Made by a program: the position numbers and the translations under genes
Notes under the pieces: generated by a model
The model's database searches: none
What the model was told of the DNA's origin: nothing
The model's input: the letters and a program-made list of their open reading frames with translations, nothing else
Source of the DNA: Thalassospira sp. HJ
Lineage (GTDB): Bacteria; Pseudomonadota; Alphaproteobacteria; Rhodospirillales; Thalassospiraceae
Length of the DNA stretch: 64,000 nucleotides
Reading direction: 5' to 3'
Assembly: GCF_000948415.1 (NCBI RefSeq)
Contig: NZ_JYII01000010.1
Coordinates: forward strand, 124,001-188,000
Shown here: positions 46,526 through 57,410 of the stretch, one piece after another
How the letters are laid out: each line of letters opens with the position of its first letter
Position numbering within the stretch: position 1 is the first letter of the stretch

Positions 46526-47500
46526 TTACGAACCGGCGGCAAGCTTGCCCTGAAAGCCGCCTTCGGGCGCGTCGCCGCCAAGGGCGCGGGTGATCAGTGT
46601 CGCGTTATGATCGATCATGCCGATATAGGTGCCTTCATAGGTGCCCGGATCGCCCATGGCATCGGAATAAAGCGTACCACCAATGGTGACCTTCTGACCA
46701 CGGGCCTCTGCCCCTTCGATCAGGGCGCGGACATTACGCTCAGGGACGGAACTTTCAACAAATACCGCCGAAATCTTGCGATCAACGATGGTGTCTACCA
46801 GTTCCTCTACCCGGCGCAGGCCGGCCTCTGATTCTGTTGAAATGCCCTGAATGCCCAGCACGTCAAAATCATAGCCGCGCCCGAAATAGCTAAAGGCATC
46901 ATGTGCGGTCAACAGCACGCGGCTTTGCTTGGGTACGGTCGCCGTAACCGTTGTCATATAGTCGATCAGCTTTTCGATCTCGGCAACATGGGCATCGGCA
47001 TTGGCACTGTAGGTGGCCTCACCTTCGGGATCGGTCGCAATCAGCGCATCGCGCACGGCATAAACCACCGTTTCCCAAAGCTTCGGGTCCATCCAGACAT
47101 GCGGGTCGAACCGGCCGTCATAGTCGGCATGGCTCAAAAGCTTGTCACGCGCGACAGCCTCGCCAACCGCAACCACATTGCGGCGTTTGCCAAGATCCCC
47201 AAAGAACTCTTCGAGCTGCGCTTCAAGATAAAGCCCGTGCCACAGCACAAGGTCAGCCCGCGCCATGGCGGCGATGTCGCTTCGGGTCTGACGATAGGAA
47301 TGCGGATCCACACCCGGCCCCATCAGCGCCTTGACCTCTGCGCGATCACCGGCAACCTGGCGGGCGGCATCAGCAATCATCGATGTGGTCGCAACCACAT
47401 TCAGCGGTTTTGCATGCGACATGCTCGTGCCGGCAATCACTGCTACGGCAAGCAGGGCAAGGCAAAAGGCAAGATGGCGGAGGGTGGAGAAAAGCAGCAT
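46526..47500 (-). CDS. Periplasmic metal-binding protein (TroA-like)
   Basis: 324 residues from ATG 47500 with a signal peptide (about 1-30). Metal ligands fit TroA: His67 (DPHSY), His134 (DPHVWMD), His200 (LTAHDAF) and Asp280 (YSDAM). It is a cluster A-I binding protein with the GQGIST-like ISTESEAG region. TroA-type His at the third position contrasts with the Glu of PsaA, so Mn or Zn are both possible; the divergent MntR points to Mn. Confidence 0.9.
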   Translation of the reverse strand: MLLFSTLRHLAFCLALLAVAVIAGTSMSHAKPLNVVATTSMIADAARQVAGDRAEVKALMGPGVDPHSYRQTRSDIAAMARADLVLWHGLYLEAQLEEFFGDLGKRRNVVAVGEAVARDKLLSHADYDGRFDPHVWMDPKLWETVVYAVRDALIATDPEGEATYSANADAHVAEIEKLIDYMTTVTATVPKQSRVLLTAHDAFSYFGRGYDFDVLGIQGISTESEAGLRRVEELVDTIVDRKISAVFVESSVPERNVRALIEGAEARGQKVTIGGTLYSDAMGDPGTYEGTYIGMIDHNATLITRALGGDAPEGGFQGKLAAGS

Positions 47501-47568
47501 CAGGGCATCCGGCAGCAAATTGGAATTACTCTGGTGAATATCCCCTATTTATGTGCGGACTTTTAAAG

Positions 47569-47582
47569 TTAGTCAAGGCTAA
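47569..47582. promoter_or_regulatory. Candidate MntR operator palindrome
   Basis: TTAG-N6-CTAA palindrome (TTAGTCAAGGCTAA) between the divergent binding-protein and mntR genes. Short, so moderate confidence; its position suits control of both genes by MntR. Confidence 0.4.
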
Positions 47583-47641
47583 ATTGCTATTTGCGAACTT
47601 ACTTGTTATGAAGGTTTCAGGAGTCTGGAGTGGAGAGATCA

Positions 47642-48070
47642 ATGGGCGAAGATACGCCGCTGAACCCGCGTCATAACAAGGCCGAAGTGTTCGCACGCTT
47701 GCGCGACGCGCATGCCCGTGAAGTGACCGAAGATTACGTCGAAATGATCGGCGACCTGATCGCCGAAGAAGGCGAAGCGCGTTCGGTCGCCCTAGCCGAA
47801 CGCTTTGGTGTAACGGCGGCCACAGTCAATAACACGATCAAACGGCTCGAGCGCGACGGCTATGTGACTTCGCGCCCCTACCGCTCAATCTTCCTCACCG
47901 AAAAAGGCGAAACCCTTGCCAAAAAATGTCGCGAACGCCACCAGATCGTCTATAACTTCCTCGTCTCCATCGGTGTAGATCCGGAGATCGCCGAGTTCGA
48001 TGCCGAGGGTATAGAGCATCACGTGAGTGAGGAGACTTTGAGGGTATTTGCTGCGGCAGCAATATCCTGA
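47642..48070 (+). CDS. mntR: MntR/DtxR-family metal regulator
   Basis: 142 residues. ATG 47642 has GGAGAG upstream. N-terminal winged helix (TEDYVEMIGDLIAEEGEARSV..., ATVNNTIKRLERDGYV). The manganese ligands known in Bacillus MntR are in place: Asp and Glu in TEDYVEM, His in RHQIV and the Glu/Glu/His set in AEGIEHH. It lacks the C-terminal SH3-like domain of DtxR, as MntR does. It probably represses the divergent metal ABC operon in Mn excess. Confidence 0.9.
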   Translation: MGEDTPLNPRHNKAEVFARLRDAHAREVTEDYVEMIGDLIAEEGEARSVALAERFGVTAATVNNTIKRLERDGYVTSRPYRSIFLTEKGETLAKKCRERHQIVYNFLVSIGVDPEIAEFDAEGIEHHVSEETLRVFAAAAIS

Positions 48071-48154
48071 GGGCATCTCAAAATTCGCAAATGGTGTGCG
48101 AAAGTGCTCTGACTTGGCCCGTGCTCGTTTGTCTAAGGTTTTTCTTTGGGAAGA

Positions 48155-48244
<90 letters not shown>

Positions 48245-48455
48245 GCATGTGTGGTCTTGGCGTTCGAGGCGGTGTTTACCGGGATGAGCGCGAGATTGCA
48301 AGAGGGAAATCTCAAATTTCGTGGACTCTTTTGCTTGTGCTTTTGTGGGTGCTTTCCGGGCTCGGCGTCGGGCCGGTTTCGTAACGGGGCTGCGCATGGG
48401 CTAAATCTGCGGCTTTGGCATGCACGCTTGGGCGGCGGGAAAGGTCACTCTGTAG

Positions 48456-48484
48456 TTGACTCTCGCGGTCAAAAGCGGTAATTT
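48456..48484 (+). promoter_or_regulatory. Sigma-70-type promoter for rplU-rpmA
   Basis: TTGACT (48456-48461), 17-base spacer, TAATTT (48479-48484), leaving a leader of about 80 bases before rplU. The rest of 48245-48455 shows no gene. Confidence 0.65.
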
Positions 48485-48572
48485 ACCCGTTCTTCGCAGC
48501 GGTTCGGTATCTGTTAGCAGCGGCACCGAGCTGCGCGTTTGTGTTTCCAGAATGTTTTTCAGGAACTTTTAG

Positions 48573-48884
48573 ATGTACGCAATCATCAAAACTGGCGGCA
48601 AACAGTATAAAGTTGCTGCCAACGACGTTATCAAAGTCGAAAAGATCGCTGCCCAGGCCGGTGATACCGTGAAACTTGAAGAAGTTCTCATGGTTGCTGG
48701 CGACGGTGCGCCGAAGGTTGGTGCTCCGTTGGTCAAAGGTGCTTCTGTTACCGCAGAAGTTCTCGAGCAGGCCAAGGGCGACAAGGTGATCGTTTTCAAG
48801 AAAAAGCGCCGGCATAACTACCGTCGCAAAAATGGTCATCGCCAGAACCTGACTGTTCTGCGCATCAAGGACATCAAAGCCTGA
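48573..48884 (+). CDS. rplU: Ribosomal protein L21
   Basis: 103 residues starting [20 protein letters not shown], the L21 signature, and ending [15 protein letters not shown]. Large-subunit protein that contacts 23S rRNA. The TTGACT promoter and co-transcribed rpmA follow the usual rplU-rpmA-obgE order. Confidence 0.98.
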   Translation: MYAIIKTGGKQYKVAANDVIKVEKIAAQAGDTVKLEEVLMVAGDGAPKVGAPLVKGASVTAEVLEQAKGDKVIVFKKKRRHNYRRKNGHRQNLTVLRIKDIKA

Positions 48885-48919
48885 TTTATCAGGTCAAGAT
48901 GCAGTTTTAGGAGAGTTTC

Positions 48920-49180
48920 ATGGCTCATAAGAAAGCTGGTGGTAGTTCGCGCAACGGTCGTGACTCCGAAGGTCGCCGTCTCGGCGTTAAAAAATTCGGT
49001 GGTCAGGCAGTTGTTGCAGGCAACATCCTCGTTCGTCAGCGTGGCACCAAGTTCCATGCCGGTGACAATGTTGGCCTCGCCAAAGACCACACCCTGTTTG
49101 CGACTGTGAACGGTTCTGTCCAGTTCAAGTCGGGCTTCAAGGGTCGTACCTACGTAACCGTCGTTCCGGCCGAGGCGTAA
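48920..49180 (+). CDS. rpmA: Ribosomal protein L27
   Basis: 86 residues, [20 protein letters not shown] at the start, the mature N-terminus that reaches the peptidyl transferase centre. TAGGAGAG lies upstream of the ATG. A strong terminator follows at 49219-49246. Confidence 0.98.
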   Translation: MAHKKAGGSSRNGRDSEGRRLGVKKFGGQAVVAGNILVRQRGTKFHAGDNVGLAKDHTLFATVNGSVQFKSGFKGRTYVTVVPAEA

Positions 49181-49218
49181 GCCTCCCGTCGGCTGCGCGA
49201 TACGTAGCAAGATTTTCG

Positions 49219-49250
49219 AGGGAGGAATGAGCAATCATTCCTCCCTTGTT
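49219..49250 (+). terminator. Terminator after rpmA
   Basis: 12-bp stem AGGGAGGAATGA/TCATTCCTCCCT, loop GCAA, followed by TGTTTT. Confidence 0.9.
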
Positions 49251-49323
49251 TTATGTGATATAGAATTTCGGGCCTCGTTGATGCGCGGTGATCGCGCGCC
49301 GGGGTGCCAATACAAAATGATAA

Positions 49324-51506
<2,183 letters not shown>

Positions 51507-51539
51507 TCGTCTTGCGCGCTGCAACATCACACGACTTTC

Positions 51540-51565
51540 AAGGGGGCGTTCACGTCCCCTTTTTC
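51540..51565 (+). terminator. Terminator after proB
   Basis: AAGGGG/CCCCTT stem with a GCGTTCACGT loop, followed by TTTTT. Confidence 0.7.
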
Positions 51566-51600
51566 GCATCTGCACGATGGTGGTCAGGCACTGCGGTTAA

Positions 51601-51638
51601 AAAAGGCCGCCCTTCATGTCGAGGGGCAGCCTTTTTTT
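51601..51638. terminator. Bidirectional terminator
   Basis: AAAAGGCCGCCC (51601-51612) pairs with GGGCAGCCTTTT (51624-51635) with one mismatch, a T run to the right and an A run to the left. It lies between proB and the convergent XRE gene. Confidence 0.75.
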
Positions 51639-51668
51639 AATGGTGGCACTATGGTCCGTTAAGCGGAC

Positions 51669-52064
51669 TTAGGCAGCCTGGTCGGCCAGGGCGCGGGCCA
51701 TCTGGCTCAGTGCTTCCTGGTGTTTTTCGTGCTTGATGCTTGCGAAGTTACGGGCAAGCTCAAGGCACATGCGCTGACGCGCATTGAGTTCGGTTTCCTG
51801 ATTGCCTTCAAGGCCTTCATAGAAATAGCTTACCGGAACGCCCAGCACCTGGGAGATCTCGTAAAGACGACCAGCAGAGATGCGGTTAATGCCGCGCTCA
51901 TATTTGTGAGCCTGCTGATAGGTGACGCCAATCAGGTCTGCCATCTGCTGCTGGGAAAGGCCCAGCATGATGCGACGTTCACGGATACGCTGACCAACAT
52001 AACGGTCAGTGTCTGTCGCGCGGTTTGCGCGTTTCGGTTCTTCGTTTTGAGAGTTCTCAGTCAT
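51669..52064 (-). CDS. XRE-family transcriptional regulator
   Basis: 131 residues from ATG 52064. Cro/C1-type helix-turn-helix (about 25-80): IRERRIMLGLSQQQMADLIGVTYQQAHKYERG, then RISAGRLYEISQVLGVPVSYFYEG. The C-terminal helix region may dimerise. The family includes small alphaproteobacterial stress regulators; targets unknown. Terminated by the hairpin at 51601-51638. Confidence 0.88.
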   Translation of the reverse strand: MTENSQNEEPKRANRATDTDRYVGQRIRERRIMLGLSQQQMADLIGVTYQQAHKYERGINRISAGRLYEISQVLGVPVSYFYEGLEGNQETELNARQRMCLELARNFASIKHEKHQEALSQMARALADQAA

Positions 52065-52230
52065 TTTATAATCCGTTATCAACCGCCAGTTATTAATCCC
52101 CACTTCGGATGCTGTCGGGCTTGTTTGTTTTGCCCTCACGTCGACCTTTCAAAGCGCTTCTTTGGCGCCCAGAATTGCTGACGCGTATCTGAACTTTGGT
52201 CAGATAATCATTGCAGCTTTCCGCCAGAAG

Positions 52231-52587
52231 CTAGCTATATAGGTCAATCGAGCTGTCTTTGTCTAGTGCAGAAGGCGAAAAAAAGACGTTCGTTTCTACG
52301 CTGTATGGTTTGTGATGCTGTGCATAGCTGGCATGCGCAGTTTGAATGACCGGTGGTTGCAAAAGGTTTTCCTGAGGTAAGACCTGCCCCAAAAGCTGGG
52401 TCCAGAATGCTGCGCTGCCCACAAGATCATGGGGTTGCAGCCACGCGCCACCACCCTGCACAATTTTTTCCACAGGCGAAATTTGTGCAAGTTGCTCGAT
52501 CCCGATCCCGGCAGGACCATCGGTTCCACTGCTCGCAGTCTCGGTCCTGCGGGCCGGGAGCATGGAAATCGGTGTGATCGCGGTCAT
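52231..52587 (-). CDS. Hypothetical protein (uncertain)
   Basis: 118 residues from ATG 52587 to TAG 52231. Composition is ordinary (no low-complexity run) and third-base use is mixed, weakly suggesting coding. No strong ribosome binding site and no recognised domain. It lies upstream of the XRE gene. A plus-strand frame overlaps it. Treat as tentative. Confidence 0.35.
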   Translation of the reverse strand: MTAITPISMLPARRTETASSGTDGPAGIGIEQLAQISPVEKIVQGGGAWLQPHDLVGSAAFWTQLLGQVLPQENLLQPPVIQTAHASYAQHHKPYSVETNVFFSPSALDKDSSIDLYS

Positions 52588-52805
52588 ATGTTTTTCGGTC
52601 TATTGGGTCATTGTTGCCTGCGTATTTCGGGACTCCGTGGTTTTGGGCATGGTTCATGGCATTCACCCGGCAAAAATTGCCGCCTTTCGGCGGTGCCGGG
52701 CGTTCGAAAAGAGTTAACGAAAAGTTTATGCAGGATTAATGCCGAACGGGCAGGGCATCATTTGCCCGATATTTGCCCAGATCCCCGCGTTTGTCATCGG
52801 CCATG
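52588..52805. other. Intergenic stretch without a convincing gene
   Basis: Contains a short GC-rich hairpin (GCCGCC...GGCGGT, about 52680-52697). No other structure recognised. Confidence 0.3.
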
Positions 52806-52842
52806 AAAAAAGGCGAAGCGCATAAAGCAGCTTCGCCTTTTT
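52806..52842. terminator. Terminator after phaR
   Basis: AAAAAAGGCGAAG/CTTCGCCTTTTT stem with a 12-base loop, placed 3' of phaR on the minus strand (A-run becomes the T run in RNA). Confidence 0.75.
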
Positions 52843-52874
52843 GTCAGTACAGCCCGGGATATGGCCGGGATGTC

Positions 52875-53492
52875 TTATTTGTCGGACTTGCCACCGGCAA
52901 GATTGTTAAGCTGTGCCTGCATGGCTTCAAGCTGGCTTTTGAGCTCATCCAATGAGGCATCCGATTTTGCGCCACCGGGTGCGGTCGGCTTTTTCGGGCC
53001 GTCGCCGGTCGGCTCGCCATTTTCGTCCTGCATGAAGGGCGAGAACATTTTCATCGTCTGTTCAAACAGCGCGATGTTCTGTTTGTTCATTTCCTCGAAC
53101 TGGCCGAACGGGAACATGCCCTGCATCGTGCCCTGCATATATTCGCGCATCTGTTCCTGATTATGGCCAAAGGCGCGCATTGCCTGTTCAAGATAGCTCG
53201 GCACCAGCCCCTGAAGGCTGTCGCCATAGAAGCCGATCAATTGGCGAAGGAAGCTGATCGGCAGAAGGTTCTGCCCCTTGTTTTCTTCCTCGACGATAAT
53301 CTGGGTAAGGACCGGACGGGTGATGTCTTCGCCCGATTTCGCGTCATAGACAACAAAGTCGGTATTGTCTTTGACCATCTGCGAAAGGTGATCAAGCGTC
53401 ACATAGGAACTGGTCGCCGTGTTATAGAGGCGGCGGTTCGCATATTTCTTGATAACGATGCGGTCCTGATCATCTGATTTCTTGGTGGTCAT
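52875..53492 (-). CDS. phaR: Polyhydroxyalkanoate synthesis repressor PhaR
   Basis: 205 residues from ATG 53492, AGGAAAG upstream. The N-terminal DNA-binding domain has IVIKKYANRRLYNTATSSYV and DFVVYDAKSGEDITRPVLTQI. The C-terminal third has Met/Gln-rich stretches and a coiled helix (LDELKSQLEAMQAQLNNLAGG). PhaR binds PHA granules and DNA and represses phasin and PHA genes until polymer appears. The PhaC-like gene and a phasin-like gene lie just beyond a structured repeat. Confidence 0.95.
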   Translation of the reverse strand: MTTKKSDDQDRIVIKKYANRRLYNTATSSYVTLDHLSQMVKDNTDFVVYDAKSGEDITRPVLTQIIVEEENKGQNLLPISFLRQLIGFYGDSLQGLVPSYLEQAMRAFGHNQEQMREYMQGTMQGMFPFGQFEEMNKQNIALFEQTMKMFSPFMQDENGEPTGDGPKKPTAPGGAKSDASLDELKSQLEAMQAQLNNLAGGKSDK

Positions 53493-53694
53493 GGCGTCTT
53501 TCCTGCTTCCCTGTTTCCCGGACGTATGTCTGGCGAACCTTCGGTGGTGTCTTTCCACCTGCTTTGCGCCCCGTAAATTTTTACGATGTTGCGCAGCATT
53601 TTCCATTTTGCATTCGCACAGAAGACCAAGAGAGTGCCGCGAATTTTCCAATGTGTCCAGTATTCAACGCGAAGTGCAGTGCGAAAAACAACTT

Positions 53695-53960
53695 TAGGGT
53701 CTGAACCCAGCTAAATGATTAAAATGGCATCAGAACAATCAAGAGATGCTAGGAAATCGCCGCAGTGCGGGGTAATCCCCGCGCAAGGGGATTGACGAAG
53801 CAGATCGCAGATTGTCCGGATGTCCTTCGGATCGGAGGCATTTGCACGGGCTATTGCGTCGCTTTACCTTGAAAGGCAGAGAGCCTTTCAAGGTAAAGCT
53901 CCTGATATCCGCACAAATGCCTCGCGACCATTTTAACCATTTAGCTGGGTTCAGACCCTA
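53695..53960. repeat. Structured inverted-repeat element, copy B (266 bp)
   Basis: 33-bp terminal inverted repeats with one mismatch (53695-53727 with 53928-53960; outer part TAGGGTCTGAACCCAGC). Internal arms: a 6-bp hairpin GCGGGG/CCCCGC (53767-53772 with 53777-53782), then a 10-bp stem GAGGCATTTG/CAAATGCCTC (53835-53844 with 53914-53923) enclosing a perfect 17-bp hairpin (53861-53877 with 53883-53899). The same arm positions in copy A pair with different bases. Element ends are TA at both sides. It lies between the divergent phaR and the phasin-like gene. Confidence 0.75.
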
Positions 53961-54072
53961 GATAAGGTTTGCTGCAACACGGCAAGGGAATTCGTTTTCC
54001 TGCGCGCGTCAACATTCTATAGTGATCATCAAGATAAATGCTTTGCATCAGGGAACGATAAAGGTGTCGCCG

Positions 54073-54858
54073 ATGGCCCAAGGTAAGAACGGCGAAAAGA
54101 GCGGTGCGAACAAAGCACCCGCCCCATCACAAACGTCTGAGACCGCATCATCCGACCCGGATGACGAACGGCTCGACCAGCTTGCGCAGAAGTTTCTTGA
54201 ACTCTGGCGTGAACAGGTCGCGGCAACCGCAGACGGCGCACATGCCGCAAGCGCCATCGGGCGTCTTTATGCGTCCCTTGGTGCTGATACCACCCGCATG
54301 GGCGAGGGGTTTGAAGCCTGGGGCAAGCTGATCGGTCAGATGGCAATGGGCCAACACCCGGCTGCCGGGATGTCAAACCCGATGGGCGATGCGATGGCCG
54401 CAGCCAACCCGCTGCAGGCCATGATGGATCAGATGGCAAAGGCCGCACGTGAATTGCCAGCATCTCCCTTTGCCGGCATGCCGTTTGCGCCTGATATGTC
54501 GGCGATGGCGGGCATGGCCGGGATGACGCCAAAGCCCGAAACCACAAAAACATCTGACAAAGACGGCGTGGACACACCCGCCGCCAGTGAAGCCAGCAAG
54601 ACTTCCAAAACCAAACGTGCTGCAAAAAATGCTGCAAAGGGGCAGGGGAAGAATGATCAGTCCGCCAAAACAAAAGCCGCTTCCGCCAAAACGCGAAAAT
54701 CAGAAGCGGGCGGGGCCAAGGCCGCTTCCGATGCACATGGCAGTCGAGATGACGAGCTGGCTCAGCTCGCGCGCCGCATTACCGATCTTTCTGAAACAAT
54801 TGCTGCCCTGGAAGCCGGAACTGAAGGATCAGGCGGAAAGTCTTCTGACGGAACTTGA
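54073..54858 (+). CDS. PHA granule/synthase accessory-like protein
   Basis: 261 residues from ATG 54073. Residues about 30-95 (LDQLAQKFLELWREQVAATADGAH... GRLYASLGADTTRMGEGFEAW) are helical and resemble phasin/PhaE-type accessory proteins; a Lys/Ala/Ser-rich linker (about 150-225) leads to a C-terminal coiled helix (DDELAQLARRITDLSETIAALEA) similar to the end of PhaR. No catalytic motif. It overlaps the PhaC-like gene by 110 bases and probably co-functions with it. Function is inferred. Confidence 0.65.
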   Translation: MAQGKNGEKSGANKAPAPSQTSETASSDPDDERLDQLAQKFLELWREQVAATADGAHAASAIGRLYASLGADTTRMGEGFEAWGKLIGQMAMGQHPAAGMSNPMGDAMAAANPLQAMMDQMAKAARELPASPFAGMPFAPDMSAMAGMAGMTPKPETTKTSDKDGVDTPAASEASKTSKTKRAAKNAAKGQGKNDQSAKTKAASAKTRKSEAGGAKAASDAHGSRDDELAQLARRITDLSETIAALEAGTEGSGGKSSDGT

Positions 54859-55942
54859 AGCCTATCATCCGGACGATGTCGCCCAGGCGCTCGATCGTGT
54901 CGCCTTTGATCGCCACGCAGGATTCCATGACGGCGTGCGGTCTTATCAGCGCCATCCCTATCGCCGCCCGCGCGATCAGGACCGTGAAGATTTGCCGATA
55001 TTCTGGGAAGAAGGATCAACCCGGGTTTACGATTATGGCCCGACCGCTGGCGACAAGGCCGCCGAGGATGGCGAGGTCGTGCTTCTGGTACCCTCACTGG
55101 TCAATCGCGGCTACATCCTTGATCTCAATGAAAAGCGCAGCTTTGCGCGCTATCTCGCGAAATCTGGCTATCGCCCGCTTCTGGTCGAGTGGGGCTATCC
55201 CGGCATGGACGAGGCCAATTTTGGCCTTGATGATTATGTTGCCGGTCGGTTGGTGACGATTCTTCAGGACGTGGCCGATATCAATGGCGGGCCTGTGCCG
55301 GTGGTCGGCTATTGCATGGGCGGGGTTCTGGCCCTTGCCGCAACGCTTCTCGATCCGGCACAGGTGTCAAAGCTTGTTCTGCTGGCAACGCCCTGGGACT
55401 TCATGGCGGCTGGCCCGACCCAGTCGCGCATTGCGGCGGCCTTCGCGCCGTCCCTGCCACAGATGCTGGCGATCCATGACACACTGCCAGTCGATGTGTT
55501 GCAAAGCCTGTTTGCCAGCCTTGATCCCTTCATGATCGGTGAAAAGTTCCGTCGTTTTCAGGCGATGGCAATGGATTCTGCCAAGGCCCACGATTTTGTG
55601 GCCCTTGAAGACTGGCTGAATGATGGGGTGCCATTGCCACGCCGTGTTGCGGTCGATTGCCTGATCGGCTGGTATGTCGAAAACCGCCCGGCTAAGGGGC
55701 AGTGGCAGATTGATGGCATTGATATCAATCCGGCCGATTTGTCCTGCCCGGTGCTGACGGTGATCCCGGAAAATGATCGCATCGTCCCGCCCGAAAGCGC
55801 GCAGGCCCTGTTTGAAGCCTGCCCCGAAGACATGCGTGAGGAACTTCATCCCTCTGCCGGGCATATCGGCATGATGGTCGGATCACGCGCGGAAAAATCC
55901 ACTTGGAAGCCAGTTGCCGACTGGCTGGCGAAAAAGGATTAG
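54749..55942 (+). CDS. PhaC-like alpha/beta hydrolase (PHA synthase type)
   Basis: 397 residues. The synthase-type lipase box has Cys: GYCMGGVLAL, with Asp in VIPENDRIVPP and His in SAGHIGMMVGS completing the triad. At about 400 residues it fits the short PhaC forms that work with a second subunit. It begins inside the upstream accessory gene; ATGs at 54731, 54737 and 54749 are all possible, and 54749 was chosen by N-terminal likeness to PHA synthases (ALPIFLKQLLPWKPEL). It could also be a depolymerase-like hydrolase, but the Cys favours a synthase. Confidence 0.78.
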   Translation: MTSWLSSRAALPIFLKQLLPWKPELKDQAESLLTELEAYHPDDVAQALDRVAFDRHAGFHDGVRSYQRHPYRRPRDQDREDLPIFWEEGSTRVYDYGPTAGDKAAEDGEVVLLVPSLVNRGYILDLNEKRSFARYLAKSGYRPLLVEWGYPGMDEANFGLDDYVAGRLVTILQDVADINGGPVPVVGYCMGGVLALAATLLDPAQVSKLVLLATPWDFMAAGPTQSRIAAAFAPSLPQMLAIHDTLPVDVLQSLFASLDPFMIGEKFRRFQAMAMDSAKAHDFVALEDWLNDGVPLPRRVAVDCLIGWYVENRPAKGQWQIDGIDINPADLSCPVLTVIPENDRIVPPESAQALFEACPEDMREELHPSAGHIGMMVGSRAEKSTWKPVADWLAKKD

Positions 55943-55953
55943 CCGTCTTCCGC

Positions 55954-56925
55954 CTACTCCGCATGCTCGGTGGCAAGTTGCGTACGCTCTGGCGCCCAGC
56001 GCAGAGTCAGGCGCGCCAGAAGCGCAATGATGATCAGGGTCAGGATCACCCGCCCGACCAAAACCACCCAGATATCGGCACCCAGTGCCAGCATGATTGC
56101 TGTATCCTCGATCAGCGAATGCGATAGCGACAACCAGCTGAGCGACAGGAAAAGTGTCCGTGGCGGATAGTTGTTCTTGCGCGCCTCATCAATGATCAGC
56201 GCCCCGCCATAGGTAATGCCAAGCAACACGCCAATCGTGGTTACCGGCGCCACATCGCGCGAGATTCCCGAAATACGCAGCATCGGCATCATCGCCTGTG
56301 TGATGCGGGCGGTAATCCCGGTTTTCTCAAGGATATCCAGCAGAACCAGCAATCCGACAATCACGCCAAAGGTCACCACAAGTGATTTGACCATCTGGAT
56401 TGACCAGTCGATCCAGCCAGCCAAACCACTGGCGACCATCGCGGTATCCCCGCCGACCATCCAGGAAAAATCAACCGGTTCGGACAGCCAGCCGGTCATG
56501 TCACTGACCCAGGTCACCAACGCGCCATAGGCAATCGCCGCCCCCACCCGAAGGGCTGTGGTCGCCCAGAAACTCGCCCCGGCGCGTTTGACAATCGCCT
56601 GTTCGACCGGAAGCCCGTGGGCAAACAGCATCATCGCGCACAGCGCACTTAACTGTGCCGCTGTCATATCAAGATGGGCCGCCAGCCCAACAAAGGCACC
56701 AACCGCGCCATACATGCTGACCAAAACACACGTCGCCCAAATCAACCCGGCTTCTGGCGGTAGACCGATCAGCGCCATCACGGGCGTCAGCCAGCCGGAC
56801 ACCAGCTCGACCGCGCCAAATTCTTCGGCAATCCGCACAATCACCATCACCGGTACCATCACCTTGATCAGGGTGATGAACAGCTTCTGGCTGCGGTTGA
56901 TCAGGTCAAAGGCATAGCGATGCAT
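55954..56925 (-). CDS. Nucleoside-recognition (Gate) domain membrane protein
   Basis: 323 residues from ATG 56925; a TTG at 56976 with GAGG upstream is an alternative. About eight to nine membrane helices with the Gate-domain pattern (MYGAVGAFVGLAAHLDM..., GITYGGALIIDEARKN). Related to SpmA/YjiG proteins. Substrate unknown. Convergent with the PhaC-like gene; stops are 12 bases apart. Confidence 0.85.
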   Translation of the reverse strand: MHRYAFDLINRSQKLFITLIKVMVPVMVIVRIAEEFGAVELVSGWLTPVMALIGLPPEAGLIWATCVLVSMYGAVGAFVGLAAHLDMTAAQLSALCAMMLFAHGLPVEQAIVKRAGASFWATTALRVGAAIAYGALVTWVSDMTGWLSEPVDFSWMVGGDTAMVASGLAGWIDWSIQMVKSLVVTFGVIVGLLVLLDILEKTGITARITQAMMPMLRISGISRDVAPVTTIGVLLGITYGGALIIDEARKNNYPPRTLFLSLSWLSLSHSLIEDTAIMLALGADIWVVLVGRVILTLIIIALLARLTLRWAPERTQLATEHAE

Positions 56926-57106
56926 GGGGCGGCAATCCGTCTTTGGTGTTTGGGGCGCGTCCGACCTGTTGGCCAATCACAGCAACCTCTAACGTTGCTG
57001 CACAAGTCTGTCGAGGAGCGCGATCATGCCACGGGTTGTTGATTTTCGTGCAGCGTATTTGTGCATCTTCGTGCAATATGGCAGCGTTATATTGCCAAAT
57101 GACGCT

Positions 57107-57195
57107 GTGGAGTTGCGCAAAGTGCCCGGGCTGGATCAGATCGATACCAAAATCCTGCGCCAATTACAGGTGTCAGGGTTCAGGGATGTTGAGAA
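57107..57195 (+). pseudogene. Lrp/AsnC regulator, 5' remnant
   Basis: From GTG 57107 the frame reads MELRKVPGLDQIDTKILRQL followed by QVSG, an Lrp/AsnC N-terminus (LDxIDxKILxxLQ), then loses likeness near 57180-57195, where the AT-rich transposon DNA begins. The rest of the gene is not found within the window. Probably disrupted by insertion or deletion. Confidence 0.6.
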
Positions 57196-57213
57196 TACTA
57201 CTAATTGAACCCC

Positions 57214-57300
57214 TTTTCGCACAAACTTTGAGCCGTTTTCGCACTAACTCTGACATATCATCACTTGTCGTCTAGTTGGTGTATTTTTTCCGTAATGTCA
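57214..57300 (+). repeat. Left-end boxes of the tni element
   Basis: Two tandem 18-bp boxes (57214-57231, 57236-57253) that agree at 16 of 18 positions, followed by TGACATATCATCACTTGTCG and TGTCACAAG. A similar order (TTTCGCA, then TCATC..TTGT) is found reversed at the right end. Probable TniA binding sites and/or res site for the resolvase. Confidence 0.5.
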
Positions 57301-57410
57301 CAAGTCGTTTCAGGGCAGTTACCCATGTCGATACACTCAGTCTCGTTAAACTCTATAAGGAAACGTTCGTTTTCTAGTGCAGTTTTTTATAATCATATTT
57401 CGATATCGAA

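Noticed and set aside
52429-52806. Plus-strand 125-codon frame opposite the uncertain minus-strand gene
   Set aside because: No ribosome binding site and Arg/Cys/Gly-rich composition typical of a shadow frame.
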